Below the pieces are notes generated by a model that was given only the letters and a program-made list of their open reading frames with translations, was not told the DNA's origin and did not search any database. From Hoplostethus atlanticus (Eukaryota > Chordata > Actinopteri > Trachichthyiformes > Trachichthyidae), in assembly GCA_034670405.1 (NCBI GenBank), contig JAXDDX010000001.1:12447501-12511500 (forward strand): a stretch of 64,000 nucleotides of DNA. The letters are read 5' to 3'. The translations under genes and the position numbers were made by a program. Shown here piece after piece: positions 23,563-35,507 of this stretch (position 1 is the stretch's first letter; each line of letters starts with the position of its first letter).

Positions 23563-24218
23563 TCTCACGGCAGCTGCGGCCGTCGAGATTCGCGATGGCT
23601 CTCTTTTTCAACCCACACTCGCAGACATACATATACACAGTAACCACCTTGCCGCCTCGGAGTAAGAGAGAGAGAGTGAGAGAGAGGATCAAAGCCTGCG
23701 AGTGGGATGGATTCTCTGAAATGAATAGTGCCGGGGGATATTGCTTTAACCTCTGTCCAAAGCGCTGTGCTCAGGGACCTCCCTGTTTGTTTTAACGGCT
23801 CAGAGTAAGCGAGGGTCTCTCTAGCCGCAGGAGGAATCGAGGCTAACAAGACATTCTCACTACATTTAAGTGGGTGTTTCATATGTCATGAGATGTTATT
23901 AAGCTACAGACTGTGTCTTCTGTCTGCTTCGACCACTATGGATCGCATAAGATCCTCCAAAAAAGACAATACGTTCGCGCGGCATGGTATTTTTGGCTTG
24001 TAGTCAACATGAGGGGGTTTGATCATTCGCTGAGGCAGATACGGTAGTGTTTTATTTCTGGGGTAGATCAAAAGTCTCCTCATGCTGTGTGTAACCACAA
24101 CTAGGATTATATTAGGATTTATTTGCTTTGGGCCTATCTGCTCCACAGGGAGGCCAGGCCATCAGCAACTCTCCGAAACCACTCCCTGTTTTTTAGTGTA
24201 GATCTCACAAGATCGAAG

Positions 24219-24327
24219 ATGAATCTGGAGGCACATCAAACTTCATGTCTATTACGCACTTATCATTATGGGTTCGGCTCCGGTCTCGTTTGGCACCGAG
24301 AGGTCCCGCGGTGCCGAGATCGGTGCA
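24219..24327. repeat. Local duplication, copy B
   Basis: Begins atgaatctggaggcacatca; shares catgtct.ttacg.ac.tatc, gggttcggctccggtctc and cggtgccga.atcgg with copy A about 780 bases upstream, at roughly 75% identity with small gaps. Function unknown. Confidence 0.7.
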
Positions 24328-27300
24328 GAGGGTTGTTTCCAGTCACCGATGATGATGTTTGGGACCGATGATGGACCCCTCCTCTCCCCTCATCACCTTG
24401 TGTGTCATCGTCCCCTCCCATCCCTAAAGAAACCAGTAGAAGGATTTTCTGCCAACCACATCACACACATCATGGGCCACGGGAAGAAAAGTGCCTGTCA
24501 TCATCTGGTGGACCAGAAGCTATGAGAGTGTGTGTGTGGTACGAGTATGCTTCTTCGACTTTTTGAATGAGAGTTTCTGGGTTCGCGATATTCCATTGAA
24601 AATTGCCTTTGACTGCTTCAAGTTGGTAGGGGCTTTAGGCTTGGAGGGTCTTCCACTTGGATGCCAGTTGGATGGAAACATGGCGGTACAATACAGTACA
24701 GTACACGGGTGTCATGTTGAATATTGTACCACCTGTGTGGCTTGAAACAAAGTGTACAACTGAGCTGCATCATAGCTTTGTTGCTACTCCACAAGTTTCT
24801 TCCTGAAAATGTCATATAACAGGAGAATATCATATAATACAAGGCAGCCGGCCCTGTAGGGTGAAACGATCGGGGTGGGGGATGGTGCGTAAGAAGGGAG
24901 GGTCTAAGGAGAGGGGGGGGTCTGAGGATGCTGGTGGGAGTGGGTGGTTAGAATAACAATCTGTAAACACAGTAAACACTCTCTCCCTGTGGCTGACCAA
25001 ATTGGCTGCTCCGACTCCTCTGTCCCACTTCAAATGCTATGGGACATATTGAAGCCCTCAGTTCTCTCTCTCTCTCACTGATCAACGGCCAATTCCCTGC
25101 CCCTCTCTTCTGGGCCTCCCTCCATCCTTCCATCTCTCCTTTCCCTCCCTCCCTCCATCACTGCCTCAGCTCACACACACACACACACAGAGTGGAAAGG
25201 GGACAGGGCAGACGAGTTGAAGAAGAAGCAGAGCGCTCGTGAGGAAGAAGCTGTGGAGCGAGGGATGGAGGGAAGAGAGAGAGAGAGAGAGATGAGGGAG
25301 ATAGGTGTTGGAGAAAACGGTAGGGAGTGATGGATGGGAGGAGAAATTGAGAGCTTCATGTCTGTGCCAAACGTATGAAGTACTGCCATTTGATGACAAG
25401 GCTAGTTGGCTCTCTGACTTATGATAAGTAATTACATTGAATGTGCAGCGATACTGAGGCTTTACTGTTCATACGTACAGTCTCTCTCACTTCCTCCCTC
25501 TCATCTTCCTCCCTGGAGGATACTGTTCATGCCTGTGGTCATGGTTTTGGTGACTTTGGTTTCTGAATGCTAGACTGTCAATTGGCTTGCCCCGTGTAAA
25601 TCTGCCTGGGTGGGAAACCATTAGTGGCTGATGACATGTACTTTGCGTGCATGTGCACACATTCGGCACACATGCACACGCCTGCCAGATTTACATTACA
25701 TCAGGCCAACTTAATACAGCTTTTTTTCCTGTAACGTCTCAATCCCGTTATCTTCTCGCGTCGTCATACGTACACTGACTGAACAGTCTCACAACATGGC
25801 ACTTTATTGATTCACATCAGCCTCGACCCGGTAACAGCTATGCTATGCAGGCCAGGCCTAGTCAGTTTGTTGATACCTGGTGCACGTTGGTCTCAGAGGT
25901 TAGCCAGGGTGTATGGTGAGGGGCCTGGGTAATAACTCACTGAGGTCTCACACTCCAGTGAAAACAGCACAACAAGCCCCACATCAAGGGAGCTTTGGAA
26001 AGGAAATGAGCAAAGAAAGAAAAGCACACAGCAGGAGCCGGAGGAGCCACATTTCCAAATTATTAATATTGTTTTTCAAAGAAATCCAAACACTCTCAGG
26101 GGATTAGGGCAAGGGGGCAGGGGGGGGGGGGGCAAGGGGGGGGCAGGGAAAGAGGCACTACAGAAGGAAGCAGGTAGATTATCTGTCCCCGCGCAATTTT
26201 TTGGTTCAACTGAACTGTCAACATGTGAGGGAAAGAAAAAAAAACAACTCAGTAGTGGCCTTGGTTATATAAAGACTGAAAGCTGAATGAAACACTATCT
26301 TTATGGCAGGGTTACAGCAAGAACTGGAACTGGTGCTTTGGCTGTAGCTGAAAAAACATCCTCAGCTCTAAGCTTGTCGTTTTCATTCAGACTCTTGTTT
26401 TCTTTCAGCTAAAAGCAAGCTCCCCTGCCCAGAGAGCTGGCTAGCACTGGACACACAGTCACACAATGTGTTCCTCGCTCTCCCACTGCCAAGCTCCACT
26501 CCACTCGGGCTTCAAAAACAGCCAGAACCAGACACATGCAGCCACGATACTGTACTAATGGTCATAACATTACCCCCGGAGAAAGAAAAAGACGCAGCTC
26601 GAGCACAATGCAAATAACATAACACGGAAAAGAGAGAGACTGATGTGATAGTAAATAGCAGGCTGGAGTTGTTTCAACAATAACAGCCCTCTGAAATCAG
26701 TGGGATATTAACAAACCCCCTAGATTTCCCTCATTGAGGGGATGTTTTTCTCCCCGGTCGGTTGGGAAACACTGTTGTAGTGATGGGATAAGTTGTCACA
26801 TTAAGCCAGTTGTGTACAACGTGGAGGTCCAGCTTGCTTCAATTAAAAACTCCAAGGCGTCTGGTTTTGATTAGGGGTCCTGGCAAAACCAAGGTGATTC
26901 CTTTCTTAATGAAAACCACCAGAGAGGCTGAGTAGTGCTAAACACTGGTTAACAAAGAATAATAGCTGAGCAGGGAAGGTATCTTGCTCTCATCCTCCTT
27001 CCCCTGCCGTTTCCTTCCTTCTGGCCTATATAGTCCACATGCCAAATAGACAGAGCTAACCTTGGAGGGTTGCACGGGGTGAAGGGAGAGGGGGCGCAGG
27101 GTTTGTGAAATCAATCCCTCTCCCCCTCTGATGCTTTTTTGTCCTTCCAATGCATTTCAGCCTTGCATTTCTTCATTCCCTGCTTGCTTTTTCATCCCAC
27201 TCTCCTTTCCCCCCCCCCATCCCTCCTCTCTGTGAGGATTTCTGTGAAGCCGGCATGTCTCAGCAGATGCGGACTCATGTTTCCGTTTCGAGGGGCTGCG

Positions 27301-27741
27301 GGTTTATTTCAGAGCACAGAGATGTTTGCTGTGATTCGACGTTGAACTATCGCTTCCCTTCCCTTGGCCGCTTTCAGCACAGTCCCCTCATCCCTCATCT
27401 TGAGACCAATGGTATTCATATTTTACAAGCGCACTACATCTTCTCTCGCGACCTTGTCACTCTGCAAGTTCAAATTCCAGATAGATTGTAACCACAGTTG
27501 CCGACTTGAAACAATTATGCTTGTTGCTCACATTGACTGTGACAGAGCTCTTCAGCCCGGGGTGTCTGGAGGAAGGAGAGAGGAAGGGTGAGTGACAGCA
27601 GGATATATGCCTCTCCACTGTGATCTACGTCACAGAATACTCCGGTAGCCGCAAGTCTATCACTCACCCGGTGAATTAGCCCGCGCCGAGCTCATGGCAA
27701 CGTGTTGGTCACCAAGAGAACAGTGTGTGCACGAAGCGAGC
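24328..27741. other. Gene-free stretch
   Basis: Holds pyrimidine tracts (25060-25160), short CA (25170-25189), a GA block (25276-25292), a G-run cluster (26112-26150) and an interval rich in A/T near 26220-26400. From about 27640 the sequence becomes richer in CpG. No gene seen. Confidence 0.6.
26112..26150 (+). other. G-run cluster
   Basis: Consecutive G runs of 6, 12, 8 and 3 bases separated by CA or CAA; a strong quadruplex candidate on the plus strand. Confidence 0.6.
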
Positions 27742-27763
27742 GGCGCCAAAATACGGCGCGAAA
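27742..27763. promoter_or_regulatory. Paired E2F-like motifs in a CpG-rich patch
   Basis: GGCGCCAAA at 27742-27750 and GGCGCGAAA at 27755-27763 are the reverse complements of TTTGGCGCC and TTTCGCGCC, both fitting the E2F consensus TTTSSCGC. They sit 13 bases apart in one orientation, inside about 200 bases (27650-27850) with many more CpGs than the surroundings. No exon or TATA box is evident nearby, so a regulatory role is only a possibility. Confidence 0.35.
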
Positions 27764-29853
27764 AAGTTGGATGGGAAGACTCGCACCGCCCCGCTCGTCT
27801 CATAATACTGGGCGTTTCTGAGAATGCGGTCTCATCTAATGAACGACCGAGTGGATGACGCAGTGAATACCTCCTTTCATCTCTTCATCTCTTTATTCTC
27901 TTATCTTTAATTGTCCCATCTTCTCACTCCCTCATCATCCCTGTGATCAGGTCTTCTATAGAGTGTCATGTCTGTGTCTCATCCATGTCTCAAAGGAGAG
28001 GAAGCCAGGAGGAGACACGCAAACTACAAAGTGGTGTCTTGGCTTGATTTTCAAAAACTTTTAAAAAAGATCAATCTGCTGCAAATTGGTTTTTGGAATT
28101 ATTATATTAGCAATAAAACACATTGTCCTCTTTTTGAAATATTCACACGCGATTGTATGTTTTCTCTATGATGATGTTGTAGTTTTGACTCTGCGTGTTT
28201 TACTTAAATTAAATGTACCCATACACACACTTGCTTACATAGCCGCAAACCTCATGCTGTTTGTCAGAAACTCACCATATAGGAAGCATTATCCAAAACA
28301 ACACGTGTCAGAAACACAAGCACACTTATAGAAGCTTGATCTCTTGGGTAATTAGACATAGGCACACGAGGAAGACGTGTCTGCATCAAGTGAAATATGT
28401 CTGCTGACATTGTACTTGAACCCGGGTGTCATTAAGCGCTCTGCACGCTGCCAAAACCATACAGCTATTTCAAACCATTAGATGTATAAGTAGGCTGTAA
28501 ATATAAAGATCTCTCTCTCTCACAATAAATAATCAACTTTTATTCCCACAGAATGATGGAGAATGTTTTAAGTGGATTGCCCAATACCGCCCAGTATGTG
28601 TCTGATGAAATACATTTATTTAGTTTAACAATATTGCCTCTGTTGATTTTAACATTAAGAGCAGTGGTTTCCAACAACTGGAGCCACTATATGTACTGAG
28701 TGTATCTTCCAGTCTAGTCTCAACTGGCACTGACGCTCCCATAAGCTGCATTTACACAAACCAAAAAATATTGTTTGATTTCTGGAGCCGAGAGATCTGA
28801 GCCCTCATTGCCGTCTCAACAGGGTGAAACCACGTGGGAATATATTTTTCTTTGTTCAGGTCAGATCTGCACCATTTAAAAAGTTAAACCCCAAATGACA
28901 TAACCGTTCTCGCTGTTCTTTCCTCCAACATCCAAAAACCAGATTGCGTGAAGCTAGCCAGAATCAGCCTACCTGTTTACTAACCACAACCCTCATCGCT
29001 GCAGGGACAAACACAAATCTTATCTATAAGGCAGCACAAAGCATGGACGCCGAGGGAAGCCCAGAGGAAATGAATGATCAGGGCAAATAGTTTAGTAAAA
29101 GTATGCAAAATGGTTTATGGCGCTTCCTTTATTTCCTGTTGGGAGACGAGTGACAGCTGTTCGCAAGTGGAGGAATAAAGAATTGATGCTGCATGCCAGG
29201 GAAGGCCGCTGGGCTCCGGGGGACAGGAGAAAGGTTCCTTATGAAATATTGAAGGAGACTGGAGATGGGGCCAGAGCACGTCTGCCCCTCCTGTTCAGCT
29301 CCTCCATGTGCGTGCTCTGGAGGGGAAGTCACAGTCTTGTCGGCTGAGGTGAGTGGGTTCCTGTGTGCATGTGCTTGTGTGTGCATCTACGTATGACTGG
29401 TTATATTTTAGAGCAGGTCTGTGTGTGTGTGTGTGTACGTGTGTGTGGGTATATGTATAGCCCATAGTGAATTGCTTGCTCACATTTCACTCCTCTGAAA
29501 TAGCAGCAGAGCCTGGTTTTATTCCAGTATTCCCAGCAACGAGAGAGAGAGATTCTTCCCCAAATTCAAGAATACCAAACTTCTTCACCCTTCCAGATGA
29601 TCCGCTGACTAAAACTCTTCTTGGAGAAGAGAGAGCTACTAATGTAAGACTACACTCAATGACCTTAGCTTTTGTTTACTATTGTCTGTTTTACTCTATA
29701 TACTGTTTATTGTTCACTCTTAGAGTATATAGTATAAAGAGTATGTCTATTTCATCAATACCATTAGTCCTTTAGCAAAGTTTTGATTATATCTCATATG
29801 ATGATGATAATAATACTGTTTGAAAATTGTTGTTTTTTTATGTCTGTATGTCT

Positions 29854-29902
<49 letters not shown>

Positions 29903-32289
29903 ATACCCCGGGAAACCCCAACCACATAAACATACAGCTTGATTTCATCAGGTAACAGTGTGTGAGGGCGAGAGCCAGCCTTCCTGTGACAAAAGGCGTC
30001 TCATGCTTGGGTGCTAGCGCAAACACAATTAAGAAAACATTCTCATGCACACAGTGCGAGCCGAACAACGGTGATTGTTAGGTAATTGCTCATCAACATC
30101 CTCTATCAACACTGGCACACGCGATGGCACGAAGTGGGAAAATATAATCAATAGCAGCGAAACCAAACCGATGAAGTAAATAAGAGATAGAGGATGCATT
30201 TGTTTGGGTCGTTAGGAGCTCATGGTGACCCAGTGGGCCAGAACATCATAGCAGGAGGAAGGCTCTTCCTCCGTGTGCTCAGTGTGCGTGTCTCTGTGGG
30301 GCCAATTGGCCTACGCTGATATCTCTCAGTTCCTAGAATCAAACAATGGTTCGCACGCCTTCAAACACTGTGGCGGGGCAGTGGGGACAGTTGAATAGAG
30401 ACGATGTATATGTTTGATGTGTGTGTCTTTGTTAATGTGTTGTGTGTGTGTATGTGTGTGTGTGTGTGTGTATGTATGGCAAAGGGTGTGAAAGAGAATG
30501 TGTTTTTACCCAGCTCGCCCTGTACGCACATATGTACGCACACCTGAACCAGCTCAGCGGCATGTGTTTACTCCTTCACCTCACAGCTGCGACAAAAGCC
30601 AAGCAAAAGACGTGGAGGCGTAATAAACGATAAAGGCAAAATTATCAAAAAAAGGTCTGGACTTTGCAAACTTTTGCATCATCAGTCTGGAGTCAGCAGC
30701 CACCAATCTCTTGCGGTGGCGGGCAGAATTTAAAGTTCGCCGCGGCTTTTGTAATCTGTTTGTTGACAAGGTCACGGGGGCACTGAGGGGTGAATAACAG
30801 CGTTTTGTTTTTTACGGCCAACAGACCTTTGTGAAGCCATTACCAATGGTGTTCATTAGGACCAACAAAAACACAGCCTCCAACTAATTGCTTCCTAACC
30901 CCCTGTAGGCTCACATGCCGCCCTTTCATATTTTGGCCCAAATCAATGATAGGGAATGCCATATATTCTCTCTGATGTGGGGGGAGCGCTCTAGTACTGG
31001 CCGAACATAGGAAAAGAGGAGATGATTGAAGGACGCGGGAGACAAAGAGAAGAAAGAGACGAGATGCATAGATAGAAAGAGAGAGACATCCTCTTGTTGT
31101 GGGAAGATCGTTGCAGAGGAGCTTGCAGAGGAGCTCGTCAATGGAAGGTCAATGGAGCATTCGACGTTAGATTCGAAGGCCCCGTCGGTCCTCAGTTGGA
31201 CAGCCAAGAGGAGTGGGCTGAAGAACACAACGTTTTGCAACGCTGCTGCAAATTGTTGAACCGGTAGACCATCCCGCTGTGGCCGTGCACGCAAACCTAA
31301 AAACACATGCACTGTTATCTTCAGCCGCCCCAGGTTGTTGACGACTTACAAAGACATACCATTCTCAGATGTGGTCTCTGTGTTAAGGTTAGGTACTACA
31401 GCGTAATCATTTGTTTTTAATAATACTTTATATGAAAAAGATGCGACTCGTCTGCACGAGATGGAAAAGATAGAGAGAGAGGAAGAAAGAGAGAGGGAAA
31501 CAGAGGACAAAAGTCTAGTTGACGGAAACCCAACACCTCCAACCCAGCGGTAGCACTTTGACAGAGGAGGTCAGTGCAGAGTCAGATAAAGTTTATTTAT
31601 GTTTTTCTATTACTCCCTTTCATCGATGTTCACGACCCGGCAGATAGTATCACCTCTTTGCTTATTTACTCAGAGAGCCCTACCTCAGGACAGCTCTCAT
31701 TCAGCACTTAATGTCCATAACGCCTTGGGTAATTGTTGTTTTCCTCTGCCCCTGAAAGCTCGCCGCTTCACAAGACTAAGCTCCTCTGTCCTCCTGTTTA
31801 TTTTCAAAGGCCTCGACCAGGACAAATACCCTCAGGTCAACTTCAACAGGCTAGCGGCCTTGTGTGCGCCTCAGAAGTGCCCTGGAAATCTGTTGGGCTG
31901 ACATAAATTTGTTCCAGTTGCATGAAGGAGCAGGAAGAATGTGGATGGGTATGAGAGAGGGAAGGGTCCTGGTGGTGGGATTGATTCAGGCCTTGCCCAG
32001 ACTGAGGCTTACAGCGGGGATCGCTCAGCTCCGGTCAGCTCTTCCCTGCTTCAAAGGCTGGGAGGAGAGGTTCTGTGAAATCATACAATAACACTGTATA
32101 TAACCACCCTTTCAAAACACAACTGGACTGAACTGGATAGGTGGGAATGAGACAAGAGGAAGGGATGGAATTTAACTGCTGATACATGGAAAGATAGGAA
32201 CATGGCTTGTTTCTGTGCACATGTCGAGTGAGAAAGATACGATATATGTAGGGTCTGATCCTACAGGATACTCTTACTGACAGTTTTCA
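27764..32289. other. Gene-free stretch
   Basis: Mostly unique AT-rich sequence with (AC)n at 29856-29897 and interrupted TG at 30431-30472, plus a purine block near 31460-31500. A 76-codon frame at 29117-29347 ends next to a consensus donor-like GAGGTGAGT, but a stop precedes it. Nothing else supported. Confidence 0.6.
29856..29897. repeat. (AC)21 microsatellite
   Basis: 42-base AC run. Confidence 0.95.
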
Positions 32290-32610
32290 TAACCTTTATT
32301 TGTCCGGGGGAAGGTTGATGAGCATGCATACCCTTTTTTGGCAACACCCTGCCACACTCTGTTACACATATTCACATGTGGGAGCTGCCCAGTACAACCA
32401 CAAACGTCTACGGTTGGCCACTGAGGAGCTCCACTGGAGCAATTGGGTGTTCAGTTTATTACTCAAGGGCACCTAAACGGTACTTGTTAAGGGAGGAAAG
32501 AGCGTTTTCTTAGTCACTCTCACAACTCAGATTTTCCCAAACGGTCCAGCATTTAAACTGGTGACGGATCACAAGCACACTTCTATAGTCTCCCATAGTG
32601 AAACCCCTAA
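32290..32610. mobile_element. Common teleost interspersed repeat (SINE-like)
   Basis: Landmarks are gctgcccagtacaaccacaa (32385-32404), ggttggccactgaggagctc, ggagcaattgggtgttcagt, actcaagggcacctaaacgg and a degraded gaactggtgacggatcacaag with cacttct. This order matches a repeat I recognise from many fish genomes that ends in a tRNA-like GATTTGAACC...GACCTTCCGGTCACAAGC block. The copy is old and the borders are approximate. Confidence 0.75.
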
Positions 32611-33404
32611 ACATCTGCATTTCCCACTGGGGTATCCCCACCCTAGAAATGTATGACCTTGTGATACTGCATGGTCTATGGTTTTCTTTCCTATGGCCGC
32701 TTTTGCAGAAGGTGACATTCTGGGGGATGCCACTGCATGTTGGGTTCCCCTTCCTCTGCCATTGAAAAGGTGGGTTTCACCACTGGACGGCTGATACGCA
32801 ACACATGGAAGTGATCAGCGGGGACTGGCAGCCTGTGGTGTGGAGATTGTTACTAGGAACCCGCAGAAACACACACACACGCACATACATACACTCACAT
32901 AAAGTATATATATGTATACATACACACACACACACTATATACACGTTAGACATGCCATAAATAGACACTTGTACTGTATGTGTGTCTGAGTAGGTGTGAG
33001 CATGCGTGTTTCAGTTGCATGTGATGTGTGTTTGATGTGTGTGAACGGTGCTCCTGTTATTCTCTCTCTTGACAGCTAAATCATCCCCGATCCCCCTCCT
33101 CCCCTCCCCCTGCATGTAACCCCAGAAGATGATTAGTTCATATTTTCCCCATATTGTATGGACTGGTCCCCGGTGACGGGGCTGTGATGTGTTTTATAGA
33201 TATGCTACAAGTCACCCCGTAAATAGGTCAGCTGTCTGAAGTGTGATGTGTCATGTGCTCCTTTCCAGCTCTGTAATGTCTTCTCTAATGAGCCCTAGTG
33301 ATCTCGGAGAGGAAAACACCACAGCCCTTTTTCCAATAAAGCCTCTTTCTGCCTCTCTGAGCCTCGCATGACAGAAACAAAAGCTGTTTGTGCTTTTGGG
33401 GATT

Positions 33405-33446
<42 letters not shown>

Positions 33447-33822
33447 CGTGTCTCTGTCAGCCTCTCATAGTATGCCATTTGCTCTGTCGGTGTCTGTTTT
33501 TCTTTTCATGCTCTCCCTTACTGTTGTACGTGAAATCTTCCCTTATGAGAATTAGAAAAACTTGCGACATCGCTGGCTGGGGACATTTTATTGTCATAGT
33601 ATTACATTTTTCACACAAAATTTAAACAAGGTTTGATTTGATTTTTTTCCAATTTTGTGCTTCTGTATGTCACCCATATGCCATTCATCCATAAGATGTA
33701 TGTGCTGGTTCATGCTTTGCACAGAAATGGACATGATGAAATCTGCGTGGTGAAAATGACGTAACGGCAGCCAAAACGACTCGCCGCATTTGGGGTCATG
33801 AGTTGTGCACCACTTGAATACC
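32611..33822. other. Gene-free stretch
   Basis: Holds mixed CA/TA repeats (32869-32945) and a (TG)n array at 33406-33445 ending in cgcgcacgtg. No gene seen. Confidence 0.6.
33406..33445. repeat. (TG)n microsatellite ending in CGCGCA
   Basis: 40-base alternating purine-pyrimidine run. Confidence 0.95.
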
Positions 33823-34137
33823 ATTCATTCATCTTCCATACCCGCTTATTCCTGTTCAGGGACATGGGGGGGGTAGCATGGGCAGAATACAGGGAAATAC
33901 CCGTTGACGAGGCGCAGTGCAGCTCAGGGTGAACACATTGACGTTCACACCTATGGGCAATTTAGAGTCGACAATCCACCTGACAATCCGCATGTCTTTG
34001 GAGTGTGGCAGGAAATCCACATGAAAATGGGAAGAACATGCCATCTCCACACAGAAGGAACCAGGGCCGGGAATCAAATCAGACCTTGTTGCCGCGAGGT
34101 GACAATGCTTACCACTGAACCACTACCCCACCAAATA
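33823..34137. mobile_element. Common teleost interspersed repeat
   Basis: Contains the ordered landmarks cattcatcttccatacccgc, ttattcctgttcagggacat, cctatgggcaatttagagtc, catgtctttggagtgtggca, catgccatctccacacagaa, ggaatcaaatcagacc and gacaatgcttaccactgaac. This matches a high-copy fish repeat whose consensus runs from CCGCTTATCC through ATGCAAACTCCACACAGAAAG to GTGCTAACCACT. It abuts the LTR relic at 34150. Class uncertain. Confidence 0.8.
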
Positions 34138-34149
34138 ACATATACGTAA

Positions 34150-34283
34150 TGTGGCACCCCAGGGGGAAAAGCCAGGAGCCACAAGCCCAATCTGAGGGCA
34201 GACGCATGGCACAGATCACACAGGAGGCAGAGTTGGAACAAAATGGTACTTTTGCTTACTTAGTGAACTCGAATTACAACTCA
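34150..34283 (-). mobile_element. 3' LTR fragment of a retroelement relic
   Basis: On the plus strand it starts tgtggcaccccagggggaaa and ends around gaattacaactc. It aligns with the start of the LTR at 35187 (tgtggcaccccaggggaaaa ... aaattacaactt), which lacks about 60 bases present here. The element runs on the minus strand, so this is the terminal end of its 3' LTR, closing with ...GTGCCACA. The rest of the LTR (minus-strand 5' side) is missing. Confidence 0.65.
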
Positions 34284-34418
34284 TGCCGAGTTCAGACTGT
34301 GTGATTGTAGCCATGATTTTCCACTCGCAGACAGTTTGTGGAGCTCGCTGAGAAAAGCCCCAAATCAGAGGCAAATTGGCGCTCGCTTCCCGTGAGCACT
34401 GATCTCACGCATGGTCTC

Positions 34419-34540
34419 AGGTTCAGGAATGGGCTCAGGTGCATCCTCAGGCTCGGGTTCAGGTTCAGCTTCCACCTCAGGTTCAAGGTCGGGTTCAGGG
34501 TCTGGTTCAGGCTCAGGTTCAGGTTCAGCTGGTTCATGGG
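34419..34540. repeat. GGTTCA/GGCTCA hexamer tandem repeat
   Basis: About twenty variants of ggttca and ggctca in tandem on the plus strand. On the minus strand, in the right frame, these are Glu-Pro dipeptide repeats belonging to the gag-like remnant. Confidence 0.8.
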
Positions 34541-35012
34541 TTCAAGCTGGGCTGGTGGTGGGGGAGCTGGGACTTCCTCCGCCAGTAGCTCTGGCACGAT
34601 GTCTACCAGTGGGGCTGAGGCAGCAGGGCCCACTGATTCAGGCTCGGGTATTGTGTCTACTACCTGCTCTGACACTGCTGGTGCCACTGGCTCCTCCACC
34701 ACCACAGCTGGTTTCTATGCCTCTACTGCCTCCTGGTTGGGTGACATCAGTGGGGCCTCTGCCTGTTGCATAGCTGCCGGCTCCTTTGCTGCCTTCTGCT
34801 CAATGGTGCCAGTTTCAGTGCCTTTAATAGGCTTTCCACCCCTCTCCCAGAACCTTTGAGCCTTGCATGGGTTTTGGAAGAAGCACTGGGCTAGACCGTG
34901 GCACCACCGGTCACAATGGCCACACCATACGGCCGGTGCCACAGGACAGGAAGGCCACCGATGGTCAGGGTCTCAACAGTATTCACAGACGGTCTTGTGC
35001 TTTGCCTTGTCA
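34419..35012 (-). pseudogene. Decayed gag-like reading frame with two zinc knuckles
   Basis: Minus-strand reading frame inside the LTR pair. Two CCHC knuckles of the retroviral nucleocapsid spacing CX2CX4HX4C are encoded in tandem: 34987-34946 (CEYC, H, C) and 34924-34883 (CGHC, H, C). An in-frame TGA at 34975-34973 falls inside the first knuckle, a TAG lies upstream near 35012 and another at 34717-34715. Downstream comes an acidic, proline-rich region encoded by hexamer-like tandem repeats (34419-34540) that reads as Glu-Pro repeats in a shifted frame. Capsid-like sequence, protease and polymerase are absent. I infer a Ty3/Gypsy-like gag remnant; it is not functional. Confidence 0.6.
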
Positions 35013-35166
35013 CACTAGCATGGCTCTTCAGTGGCCAGAGGAACTCTCCCTATCCCCTGCATGTATTTCTCTTCTTGGGACACTGCCACATTAATCACCA
35101 TCTTTATATCTGAACCAGTCCCAAAGTTCAAGGCACACTTGACACTCTGTGTTCTCAGACTCAGTG

Positions 35167-35184
35167 TGCCCGCATTCTCCACCA
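35167..35184 (-). other. Primer-binding site, tRNA-Ala type
   Basis: The minus strand here reads tggtggagaatgcgggca, two bases after the LTR end. From memory, its reverse complement, tgcccgcattctccacca, equals the 3' end of a vertebrate tRNA-Ala including CCA. Position, leading TGG and 18-base match are what a reverse-transcription primer site should show. Confidence 0.65.
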
Positions 35185-35186
35185 TA

Positions 35187-35507
35187 TGTGGCACCCCAGG
35201 GGAAAAGCCAAGAGCCCAAAGTTAACCCCAGTTAACTTAAATTACAACTTGAACTTATATTTCAAACGCAAGCTTGTGAGGAGGACCTTCAGAGGAGGAC
35301 CACCTCTCTGGATCGTGCCTCCTGTGGACTGCAGGTTCTGCTCTTTAAGTCCCCTGTCTCAATGAGCTCCCACCTGGCTGATTGTAATGCCAAGATGGCA
35401 GGCCTGGCTGTTGTCTGCTGGGGAATGTAGTCCTTTCCCACAGTTTCTCTGTGGCAGATGATCCAGTCTGACAAACTAATAATACATCCTGCACATATTA
35501 CACTTTA
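35187..35507 (-). mobile_element. 5' LTR of the retroelement relic
   Basis: On the plus strand it starts tgtggcaccccaggggaaaa at 35187; on the minus strand this is the LTR end ...GGGGTGCCACA adjoining the primer site. The first 80 or so bases match the fragment at 34150. The far border is uncertain: sequence up to about 35507 (ending near attaca) has the TG...CA form expected, but I could not find a matching target duplication beside 34150. Confidence 0.55.

Noticed and set aside
29117..29347. 76-codon frame next to a consensus donor (GAG|GTGAGT)
   Set aside because: An in-frame TGA lies just before the donor and no acceptor or domain supports an exon.
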